This document shows positions 1 through 5,260 of a stretch of 5,993 nt of DNA, piece after piece (position 1 is the stretch's first letter; each line of letters starts with the position of its first letter). This stretch comes from an uncultured Propionibacteriaceae bacterium. GTDB lineage: Bacteria > Actinomycetota > Actinomycetes > Propionibacteriales > Propionibacteriaceae. Below the pieces are notes generated by a model. It was not told the DNA's origin. It made no database searches and saw only the letters and a list, made by a program, of their open reading frames with translations. A program made the position numbers and the translations under genes. Where the stretch lies: the NCBI GenBank assembly GCA_937859105.1, contig CALMAD010000153.1, positions 1-5,993 of the forward strand, written 5' to 3'.

Positions 1-20
1 GCGCGTGCCACAGCACGCGC
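1..20 (-). terminator. GC-rich hairpin, possible operon terminator (window edge)
   Basis: Arms gcgcgtgc (1-8) and gcacgcgc (13-20) are perfect reverse complements around the 4-base loop caca. The hairpin lies about 120 bp past the stop of the leftward glycosyltransferase gene, so it could end that operon. A T tract for leftward transcription would fall outside the window and cannot be seen. For rightward transcription there is only a weak tttt about 8 bases after the stem. It could equally be an operator or belong to an unseen neighbouring gene. Confidence 0.4.
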
Positions 21-33
21 GAGGTCGGTTTTC

Positions 34-120
34 GTCTGCGAGGTGAGGTTCAGGTCTGCGAGGTGAGGTTCAGGTCTGCGAGGTGCGCGTTCCGTCTGCG
101 AGGTGCGCGTTCGGTCTGCG
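34..120. repeat. 20-bp tandem repeat, about 4.4 copies
   Basis: Units start at 34, 54, 74 and 94, with a 7-base partial unit at 114-120. Units 1 and 2 are identical (gtctgcgaggtgaggttcag). Units 3 and 4 keep the first 12 bases and then share gcgcgttc, differing from each other only in the last base. A degenerate extra copy may precede the array at about 15-33. The array is intergenic, directly after the glycosyltransferase stop codon. The period of 20 is not a multiple of three, which argues against a repeated protein segment. There are no unique spacers, so it is not a CRISPR array. It may be a variable-number (minisatellite-like) locus or a set of repeated binding sites. Confidence 0.9.
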
Positions 121-140
121 CAGCGCCACCAGGATCTGCC

Positions 141-1226
141 CTAGCTTGCCCACCGTCCGGTGAAGAAGAGCCACGACCACGTCACCTGCAGGGCGAGCGC
201 TCCCACGACGACGATCGCCCAGAGCACGCGCCAGGGACCGGTCCGGTGGGATTCGACCACGTCGCCGATCTGCTCCCACAACGGGAACCACAACAGCACC
301 GCGCGGTTCACCGACTGGAACCAGTACGACAGCGAGAACGCCAGCACCTGCACGGCGACCCAGGCGGCGTCCGCGATTCGGCGTCGCGCGAGCGCGACGA
401 GCGTCACCACGGCGCCGACGATCATCGAGATCATCTCACCGCGGAACACCCAGACCCACTCTGGGTGCTCGGGGTACATGCCGGGCTGCAGGGAGTTCCA
501 GGAGTTGATCGCGGCCTGCCACGGCCACGTGAACTGCCGCTCCCAACCGGCAGCTTGGGCGGAGAACCAGGCGGTCCAGCTGCCGGTCATCCGGAACAGG
601 TACAGCGCGTACGCGAACAGTACGAGGGCCGGCACGAGCAGCCAGGCGAGGCGCCGCAGACGTTCGCGGAGGCGTCCGTTCTGCGTAAGCGCGAGGATCG
701 CCAACGCGCCGATCAGGAACAGCCCCGACACCCGCAGCGTGCACGCCAGGCCCGCGAAGAGGGCCGCCGCGCCCCACTGCTTCTTGGTGGCGCGCTCCCA
801 CGCCCAGAAGGCGGCGGCGCAGAACGGGCTCTCCGTGTAGCCCACCGCCGTGAACACGGACGTCGGGGCCAGCAGCCACGCGATCGCCGCGAACGGCCCT
901 CCGAGCCGGTACAGCGCCCACGTCGCGAGGGCCGAGCACACCAGGGCGATCACGATCCCGGACAGCTGCGGCGACAAACCCACCAGCATGCCCGCCCGCA
1001 TCAACAGGGGCAGGCCGGGAAAGAAGGCGATGTCGGTCCTGATCGCATAGCCGTTCTCGGCGATGGCCGCGAAATGGGCGACATCCCAATTGCCGGCCAT
1101 CGCGAGGACGGACGACCCCGTGGCCCTCGCGATCGCGAGGGCGACGAGGGCGATCAGAAGCCGGGTGCCGAGCCACGCCTGGACGACCAAGCGCGCGTCA
1201 GCGCCGCGGGAGGCTCGAGTGGTCAC
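141..1226 (-). CDS. PIG-V-like GT-C mannosyltransferase, integral membrane
   Basis: This 361-residue protein is mostly hydrophobic, with about eight or more likely membrane segments (for example around 21-34, 88-106, 112-126, 153-181, 193-211, 265-279, 288-303 and 333-354). It resembles the PIG-V/Mannosyl_trans2 group of GT-C enzymes, which transfer mannose from a polyprenyl-phosphate sugar on the outer face of the membrane. Seen motifs: an early acidic W47-D48 with IAENGY at 55-60, FFPGLP at 68-73, GYTESPF at 129-135, LRVSGLFLIG at 164-173, and the late NRAVLLWFPLW at 307-317. The early Asp would be the catalytic or metal-binding residue by analogy with GT-C enzymes. The start is GTG, 21 bp after the penicillin-binding protein stop, with only a weak purine-rich stretch (GCGGG) before it. 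The short gap implies co-transcription, so an envelope glycosylation role (lipoglycan or protein O-mannosylation) is likely. The acceptor is unknown. Confidence 0.85.
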   Translation of the reverse strand: MTTRASRGADARLVVQAWLGTRLLIALVALAIARATGSSVLAMAGNWDVAHFAAIAENGYAIRTDIAFFPGLPLLMRAGMLVGLSPQLSGIVIALVCSALATWALYRLGGPFAAIAWLLAPTSVFTAVGYTESPFCAAAFWAWERATKKQWGAAALFAGLACTLRVSGLFLIGALAILALTQNGRLRERLRRLAWLLVPALVLFAYALYLFRMTGSWTAWFSAQAAGWERQFTWPWQAAINSWNSLQPGMYPEHPEWVWVFRGEMISMIVGAVVTLVALARRRIADAAWVAVQVLAFSLSYWFQSVNRAVLLWFPLWEQIGDVVESHRTGPWRVLWAIVVVGALALQVTWSWLFFTGRWAS

Positions 1227-1247
1227 CCCGCGACAGTACCCGCTCGC

Positions 1248-3473
1248 CTACGGCGTGGACGACGCCCCCGGCTCGTCCGCCCCTCCGCCGCTGGGCTGGC
1301 TCCCCCCGGACGTCTGCGTCGGCCGGGACGCCCCCGTCGTACGCGTCTGCGTCGGCCGCGCCTGGGCCGGCTGAGCCGACGTCGTGGCGCGGGTGGGGCT
1401 CGCACTCGGCTGAGCGGACGCCGACGTCGGGGCGGCGGATGCGGACGCCGTCTGCCGGGCGGTCCGGGTGGAGGTGGAGGTCGGCGTCCGCGTCACCGGG
1501 ACGTACTGCCTCGTCGGCTGGGCGTTGGACGACATCCGCACCGGCCCCGAGAAGCTCTCGTCGGGCAGCCCCTTCATCGCCTGACGCATGTAGGCGAGCC
1601 ACGTCCGCGCCGGGTAGCCCGACCCGTAGAAGCCGGAGCTGAACGAGTCGAGGTTGCCGTTGCCGTCGTCGCCGGCCACGAACATGACCGCCGTCGAGAT
1701 CTGCTTCGTGGAGCCGACGAACCAGGACGCCACGGTCGCGTTCTTGTCGCTGTCGTACCGCGTGCCGGTCTTGCCGGCGACCTGGCGGCCGAGGGCGGCG
1801 ACGCGCTGGCCGGTACCGGACTGGGTCACCTTCGTCATCGCGTACGCCGCGTTGATCGCCACATCCTTCTCGATGGCCTGCGTGCCCTGAATGGTCGGCT
1901 TGTAGACGACGTTGCCGGCCTGGTCGCGCACCTCCGCGATGACGTGGGCCTCCCGCCGGACACCCTCGTTGGCGAACGTCGAGTAGGCCAGCGCCTGGTA
2001 CACCGGGGACACCTCGCCGAACCCGAGCGGGATGCTCAGCACCGGCTGCATCGAGTCGTTCACCGGAACGCCGGCGTCGCCCGCGGCCTTGATGACCTGG
2101 TTGGGGCCGTCGGGGATCTGGCTGACGATGTCGACGAACGCCGAGTTCACGGAGTGGGTCGTGGCGTCCTGCATCGTGATCGGGCCGAACGACTCGCCGC
2201 CCGCGTTGCGGATCGGCTTGTTCGCCCCGCGGGGCGTGAAGCTCGTGCCGTTGAACGTGTCAGACAGCGAGAAGCCGTGCCGCAGGGCCGCGATGAGCGC
2301 GTACGGCTTGAACGTCGAGCCGGTCGGACGCGGCGTCGTCGCCCAGTTCTTGTTCGACGCCACGAAGTCCGGCCCCCCGTAGAGCGCCAGAATGCCGCCG
2401 GTCGCGGTGTCGACCGACGCGATGCCCGGGTGCAGGTCGGACGCCTTCTTCCCCCGCTCGGACGCCGCGCTCTTCGCCATCGACTGTGCGGCGTCCACCG
2501 CGGCCGCCTGCATCGAGCTGTCGAACGTCGTCGTGACCTTCAGGCCGCCGCCCGAGATCTCGGCGTCGGTGAACCCCTGGTCGCGCAGCTCCGCCTGAGC
2601 CATGGTCATCAGGAAGCCCTTCGGGCCGCCGAACCGCGCGTCCTTCTCCACCTTCGGGAACGGCGGGAGGGCCCCGTAGATCTTGGCCTTGTCGGCCTCG
2701 GTCAGTTTGCCCATCTCGACGAGGTGATTGATCGTCATCTGGTAGCGCTCGAGGAGGTCCTGGGACTGTTTGGCGCTCACGGTCGGGTCGAGCAAGTTGG
2801 GCGCGTTCACGATGGACGCCAACGCGATCGCCTGCTGCTCGTTGAGCTTGGCGGCGTCGATGCCGAAATAAGTCTGGGCGGCGGCCTGAATGCCGTAGGC
2901 GCCGCGCCCGAAATACACGGTATTGAGGTAGCCCTCGAGGATCTGCTCCTTGGAGAGGTCGTTGCCGACCTTGAGCGCGAGCAACAGCTCTTTGGCCTTG
3001 CGCGTGATCGTCTTCTCCTGCGAGAGGTAGAGCACCTTCACGTACTGCTGCGTGATCGTCGAGCCGCCGACCGTCTCACCGGGCCCGACCAGCGACGTTA
3101 CCGCGCGCATCATGCCGCCGATATCGATGCCCGGGTCGCGCCAGAACGTCATGTTCTCGGCCGCGACCATGGCGTCCTTGACGTTCTGCGGCATCTGCGC
3201 GTACGGAATCGACTGACGGTTCTGCACGGACAGCGTGCCGAGAACCTCCTTGCCGTCGCGGTAGAACAGCGTCGTATTCTCGGTCTTGAACTCGCTGTTC
3301 GGGTCGGGGATGGGCGTCGCAGCGTAGAAGACGCCGAAAATCAGCAGAAGCGCCAGGAACAGCGTCACCAATCCGACGCCGATCGCCTTGAGAACGCCCT
3401 TCGGGGACCTGGAAAACGTAAACAGCCTGCGCAGCCACGACGGGCGTCGAGTGGGTGCCCCTGAATCAGCCAT
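1248..3473 (-). CDS. ponA1: Bifunctional class A penicillin-binding protein (transglycosylase/transpeptidase)
   Basis: This 741-residue enzyme polymerises lipid II into glycan strands and cross-links the stem peptides on the outer face of the membrane. A short basic cytoplasmic N-terminus is followed by one membrane anchor (about 27-52). The glycosyltransferase (GT51) domain has catalytic Glu106 in AAENMTFW, then GGSTITQQY (136-144), RKAKE (158-162) and ILEGYLNTVYFG (178-189). The usual E-D-x-x-F-x-x-H is E-N-x-x-F-x-x-D here, and as I recall mycobacterial PonA1 also has ENRDF. The transpeptidase domain has Ser386-T-F-Lys389, Ser441-V-Asn443 and Lys568-T-G. From about residue 650 a roughly 90-residue Ser/Thr/Pro/Ala/Gln-rich tail follows, without PASTA domains; it may be a wall-spanning or glycosylated linker. 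I chose the ATG at 3473 because GAGG lies 6 bases upstream. A TTG at 3485 would add four residues and has no better ribosome site. The start overlaps the DUF5318 stop by 8 bp. Confidence 0.96.
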   Translation of the reverse strand: MADSGAPTRRPSWLRRLFTFSRSPKGVLKAIGVGLVTLFLALLLIFGVFYAATPIPDPNSEFKTENTTLFYRDGKEVLGTLSVQNRQSIPYAQMPQNVKDAMVAAENMTFWRDPGIDIGGMMRAVTSLVGPGETVGGSTITQQYVKVLYLSQEKTITRKAKELLLALKVGNDLSKEQILEGYLNTVYFGRGAYGIQAAAQTYFGIDAAKLNEQQAIALASIVNAPNLLDPTVSAKQSQDLLERYQMTINHLVEMGKLTEADKAKIYGALPPFPKVEKDARFGGPKGFLMTMAQAELRDQGFTDAEISGGGLKVTTTFDSSMQAAAVDAAQSMAKSAASERGKKASDLHPGIASVDTATGGILALYGGPDFVASNKNWATTPRPTGSTFKPYALIAALRHGFSLSDTFNGTSFTPRGANKPIRNAGGESFGPITMQDATTHSVNSAFVDIVSQIPDGPNQVIKAAGDAGVPVNDSMQPVLSIPLGFGEVSPVYQALAYSTFANEGVRREAHVIAEVRDQAGNVVYKPTIQGTQAIEKDVAINAAYAMTKVTQSGTGQRVAALGRQVAGKTGTRYDSDKNATVASWFVGSTKQISTAVMFVAGDDGNGNLDSFSSGFYGSGYPARTWLAYMRQAMKGLPDESFSGPVRMSSNAQPTRQYVPVTRTPTSTSTRTARQTASASAAPTSASAQPSASPTRATTSAQPAQARPTQTRTTGASRPTQTSGGSQPSGGGADEPGASSTP

Positions 3474-3885
3474 AGATATCCTCAACGGTCTTTCTGCGAC
3501 GCGGCGGCTTACGCGGCACCCCGTCCCCTAAGAGATACGAGTGAATCATGTGGTTCCAGCCGCACTCGACGCACACCTCGACGCCGTACACCTTGAACTC
3601 GCCGTATTCGTTCTGCATGTCGGTGAGTTCGTCGGTGGACTTGATGCGCCCCGAATACTGGCCGAGCTGCTCGCCGAACACGTAATGCAGCACGACCATC
3701 CGCCGACTCTCGCACACCGGGCAGGGCACGGGGTGCGATTCCCCGTGGTTGAGGGCGGCCCGGATCAGCATCGGATCGGCATCACAGGCCTCAACGCGTG
3801 CGATCGATCGCGTGCGCCCCTGCAGCGACCGCACCGTGCGGCGTCTCTGCAGGGCGTAATCGACCACCTCGCGCTTGGACCACAT
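3466..3885 (-). CDS. DUF5318 zinc-ribbon-like protein
   Basis: A 139-residue soluble protein of the actinobacterial DUF5318 type (Rv0049-like). Two Cys pairs, C55-P-V-C58 and C105-V-E-C108, are spaced as in a zinc ribbon, and the second is followed by the characteristic GWNH (109-112). C34 in the EACDADPML segment is an extra conserved-looking cysteine. The N-terminus (SKREVVDYALQRRR) is basic and helical, and the C-terminus is Lys/Arg/Pro-rich. No membrane segment is seen. The molecular function is unknown. Its fixed position before ponA1 suggests a cell-wall or division-related role. I start it at the ATG at 3885, where the family-like sequence begins. A GTG at 3957 or ATG at 3954 would add 24 or 23 residues that look like no family sequence and would cover the predicted promoter, although GGGGA lies 6 bases before the 3954 ATG. 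Confidence 0.88.
   Translation of the reverse strand: MWSKREVVDYALQRRRTVRSLQGRTRSIARVEACDADPMLIRAALNHGESHPVPCPVCESRRMVVLHYVFGEQLGQYSGRIKSTDELTDMQNEYGEFKVYGVEVCVECGWNHMIHSYLLGDGVPRKPPRRRKTVEDIYG
3480..3483 (-). promoter_or_regulatory. Ribosome binding site deciding the ponA1 start
   Basis: On the minus strand GAGG is followed by ATATCT and the ATG at 3473. It lies inside the end of the DUF5318 gene, whose stop overlaps the ponA1 start by 8 bp (ATGGCTGA). Translation of the two genes is therefore probably coupled. This favours the ATG over the in-frame TTG at 3485. Confidence 0.65.
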
Positions 3886-3891
3886 GGGCCC

Positions 3892-3920
3892 AGAATAGTG
3901 AGGCCCCCAACCACCGTCGA
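3892..3920 (-). promoter_or_regulatory. Predicted leaderless promoter of the DUF5318-ponA1 operon
   Basis: On the minus strand TCGACG (3915-3920; 4 of 6 against TTGACA) and TATTCT (3892-3897; 4 of 6 against TATAAT) are separated by exactly 17 bp. Six bases (GGGCCC) separate the -10 element from the ATG at 3885, so transcription would start at or within a base of the start codon. Leaderless mRNAs are common in actinobacteria, and no convincing ribosome site precedes this ATG, which is consistent. Confidence 0.5.
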
Positions 3921-3959
3921 TCCCGCCAAGCAACGTCGACACACCTTTTTGCATCACGT

Positions 3960-3977
3960 GTCCCCAACTTTGGGGAC
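3960..3977. promoter_or_regulatory. Perfect inverted repeat, candidate operator
   Basis: GTCCCCAA-CT-TTGGGGAC has 8-bp perfect arms with a 2-bp centre (at 3968.5). It lies about 80 bp upstream of the DUF5318 start and far upstream (about -145) of the rightward operon. There is no T tract, so a protein-binding site is more likely than a terminator. The binding protein is unknown. Confidence 0.5.
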
Positions 3978-4007
3978 GCCCTCCGCCCCGTGTGCGTTTC
4001 TATGCTG

Positions 4008-4035
4008 CGTTCTCCACACTGGGCGGTGGAGAACG
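4008..4035. promoter_or_regulatory. Long perfect inverted repeat, candidate operator
   Basis: Arms CGTTCTCCAC (4008-4017) and GTGGAGAACG (4026-4035) are perfect 10-bp reverse complements around the 8-bp centre ACTGGGCG. The centre at 4021.5 is about -91.5 from the predicted start point of the rightward operon. Size and spacing suit a dimeric regulator binding two successive major grooves. An RNA hairpin is possible, but no T tract follows on either strand. Confidence 0.55.
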
Positions 4036-4062
4036 TCACACGCCCCGGACGCCCTCGGCCCC

Positions 4063-4080
4063 CCTTGACCTGCGTCAAGG
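4063..4080. promoter_or_regulatory. FNR/CRP-family binding box upstream of the DUF6448 operon
   Basis: The core TTGAC-CTGC-GTCAA (4065-4078) matches the FNR/DNR consensus TTGAY-N4-RTCAA in all ten defined positions. The dyad extends to 7-bp arms (CCTTGAC and GTCAAGG). Its centre at 4071.5 is exactly 41.5 bp upstream of the start point predicted from the -10 element at 4101-4106, the class II activator position. The convergent CRP/FNR-type gene in this window encodes the matching E-x-x-S-R recognition helix and is the best candidate to bind here. Activation is inferred from the position. Confidence 0.75.
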
Positions 4081-4092
4081 CGTCCGGACGCC
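4079..4092. promoter_or_regulatory. Perfect 14-bp palindrome between the FNR box and the -10 element
   Basis: GGCGTCC-GGACGCC is fully self-complementary with no spacer. It abuts the FNR box (sharing 2 bp) and covers about -34 to -21 of the predicted promoter, where a repressor would block RNA polymerase. The octamer ggacgccc also occurs at 3974 and 4047 in the same intergenic region. In DNA this GC-rich a chance palindrome is possible. Confidence 0.35.
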
Positions 4093-4100
4093 CGCTTTCG

Positions 4101-4113
4101 TACCGTCGATGAC
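4101..4113 (+). promoter_or_regulatory. Predicted -10 element and start point of the DUF6448 operon
   Basis: TACCGT (4101-4106) fits TAnnnT and would place +1 at about 4113, giving a leader of about 30 bases. There is no good -35 hexamer 16-18 bp upstream, as expected of a promoter that needs an activator. The call rests mainly on its exact register with the FNR box. Confidence 0.5.
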
Positions 4114-4127
4114 AACACCGAACGCCC

Positions 4128-4134
4128 AAGGAGG
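4128..4134 (+). promoter_or_regulatory. Strong ribosome binding site
   Basis: AAGGAGG, a full anti-16S complement, sits 8 bases before the ATG at 4143. It fixes the start of the DUF6448-like gene and with it the short N-terminal leader discussed there. Confidence 0.92.
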
Positions 4135-4142
4135 CACATCAC

Positions 4143-4796
4143 ATGTCCGTCATCGACTTCGCCCGCTCCCTGTTCGCCACCCTCGTCCCCGTCGCCGAGG
4201 CCCACTGCGACACCGCCGACGGCCCGGCCGTCACCGATGGACGCCGCGCGCTCGCATCCGGCAACCTGAACTACGCGCTCAAGTGGATCCCAGCCGACGG
4301 CGAGAGCGAATTGCGCCGGGTCTTCGCGCAGGCACGAACCGTCCGCGAGCTCGGCCCGGACGCCGCCGAGGTGGCCGACCGGCTCTTCCTCGAGACGCTC
4401 GTCCGCATTCACCGCGCGGGCGAGGGCGTCGGCTTCACCGGCATTCAGCCGTCGGGAACCGAGGTCGAGCCCGTCGTGCTCGCCGCCGACCGAGCCCTCG
4501 AGACCGGCGACGACTCCGAGCTCCGCCCGCTCGTCGCCGACGACCGCTGGCCCGAACTGCACCGCCGGTTCGGCGAGGCGCTCGCCCTGCGCGACTTCGA
4601 CGTGGACGACCTCGCCGCCGGGCGCGAGTACCTGGAGGCGTATGTCCACTTCTTCAAGTACGCCGAGGGCGAGGATCACGACCACGGCCACGCCTGCGGT
4701 GGCCACGCCCCGGCGGACGCGCACGATCCGCACGCAGAGCACGCGCACGGGGCGCACCTCCTCGAGGCGCACGCCCACCACGCGCACGCCCACTGA
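4143..4796 (+). CDS. DUF6448-like protein with His-Cys-Asp hook and His-rich tail
   Basis: A 217-residue protein whose body resembles the uncharacterised DUF6448 family, as I recall it: HCDTADGPAV (21-30), NLNYALKWI (41-49), DRLFLETLVRIHRAGEG (79-95), FTGIQPSG (98-105) and EYLEAYVHF (162-170). Residues 1-20 form a leader ending AEA, directly before His21-Cys22-Asp23. It has Asp5 and only one Arg before its modest hydrophobic stretch, so it is a poor Sec signal. It resembles the NiSOD propeptide, which is cut just before HCDLPCG. NiSOD's second cysteine (position 6) is Asp26 here, and the rest of the sequence is unlike NiSOD. The tail (179-217) holds 14 His plus Cys185 and would bind Ni, Zn, Cu or Co. 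The start is fixed by AAGGAGG. It overlaps the protease gene by 1 bp. Metal binding and maturation by that protease are inferred; no enzymatic function is known to me. Confidence 0.85.
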   Translation: MSVIDFARSLFATLVPVAEAHCDTADGPAVTDGRRALASGNLNYALKWIPADGESELRRVFAQARTVRELGPDAAEVADRLFLETLVRIHRAGEGVGFTGIQPSGTEVEPVVLAADRALETGDDSELRPLVADDRWPELHRRFGEALALRDFDVDDLAAGREYLEAYVHFFKYAEGEDHDHGHACGGHAPADAHDPHAEHAHGAHLLEAHAHHAHAH

Positions 4797-5260
4797 TGCG
4801 CTGGACGCCGCTGGCGCGCGTCTCCGGGAACTCGATGCGCCCCACCCTGCGGCCCGGTGACCTGGTAGTCACCCGGCCCGCGGGCTGGGGCGTCCGGAGC
4901 GGTCGGGTGGTCGTCCTGACGCATCCCGACCCCACCGGACGCCCACGCCGCTACGCGAAACGCGTCGCGGCCGTCGCCGGCGACACCGTCGAGATGGCCG
5001 CCGGCCGGGTCTCGGTGAACGGCGTCGCGCGCGACCCGGGGACCGCACCGGAGGCGTCCTACCGCGCGACGTGGACCGTGCCCGCCGGGCACGTGTGGGT
5101 GCTCGGCGACAACCGCGCGGCGTCCTCGGATTCCCGCGTGTGGGAGCGTCCGTTCGTCCCGCTGGACGAGCTGGAGGGCGTCCTCGTCGGGCCGGCTATT
5201 CGCCGGCGAGTGCCAGGAGGGCGTCCGGGTCGGCGAGCGCGACGCGGGAGCCGTCGATGA
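4796..5260 (+). CDS. S26-family signal-peptidase-like protease without membrane anchor
   Basis: A 154-residue Ser/Lys protease of the type I signal peptidase fold. Visible boxes: SGNSMRPTLRPGD (10-22) with nucleophile Ser13; YAKRVAAVAGD (53-63) with general base Lys55; and VLGDNRAASSDSR (102-114). The usual N-terminal membrane segment is missing: the catalytic box begins at residue 10, after MRWTPLARV. This matches SodX, the maturation protease encoded beside nickel superoxide dismutase, which cuts a leader to expose an N-terminal His. The GDN-DSR box and central insert are closer to LepB-type enzymes, so I give no symbol. The ATG overlaps the upstream stop (TGATG), giving translational coupling. 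The likely substrate is therefore the leader of the preceding protein. The basic C-terminal end (about 136-154) overlaps the convergent regulator gene by 65 bp and probably lies outside the protease fold. Confidence 0.88.
   Translation: MRWTPLARVSGNSMRPTLRPGDLVVTRPAGWGVRSGRVVVLTHPDPTGRPRRYAKRVAAVAGDTVEMAAGRVSVNGVARDPGTAPEASYRATWTVPAGHVWVLGDNRAASSDSRVWERPFVPLDELEGVLVGPAIRRRVPGGRPGRRARRGSRR

Noticed and set aside
34..120. CRISPR array
   Set aside because: The 20-bp units are directly abutting, with no spacers, and no cas gene is present.
63..3464. A 1133-codon open frame on the plus strand
   Set aside because: It is antisense to ponA1 and the glycosyltransferase gene. Its translation is low-complexity Arg/Gly/His-rich with no domain, typical of the mirror frame in high-GC genes.
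4001..4006. TATGCT as a rightward -10 element
   Set aside because: No -35 element at a suitable distance, and a start there would place the 4008-4035 dyad and the FNR box inside the transcript.
4065..4070. TTGACC read as a sigma-70-type -35 element
   Set aside because: No -10 hexamer lies 16-18 bp downstream; the TACCGT at 4101 is 30 bp away. The sequence is better explained as the left half of the FNR box.
3954..4793. A long minus-strand frame opposite the DUF6448-like gene
   Set aside because: It lies antisense to a gene with a strong ribosome site and recognisable family motifs, and its own sequence shows no domain.
3992..4795. Upstream extension of the protease frame
   Set aside because: The extra residues are Arg/Pro-rich, out of frame with the real upstream gene, and run through the promoter. 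The ATG at 4796, directly before the catalytic box, is the sensible start.
4143..4796. Identification as nickel superoxide dismutase
   Set aside because: Only the HCD start and the adjacent protease fit. The second hook cysteine and the rest of the NiSOD sequence are missing, while the body fits DUF6448.
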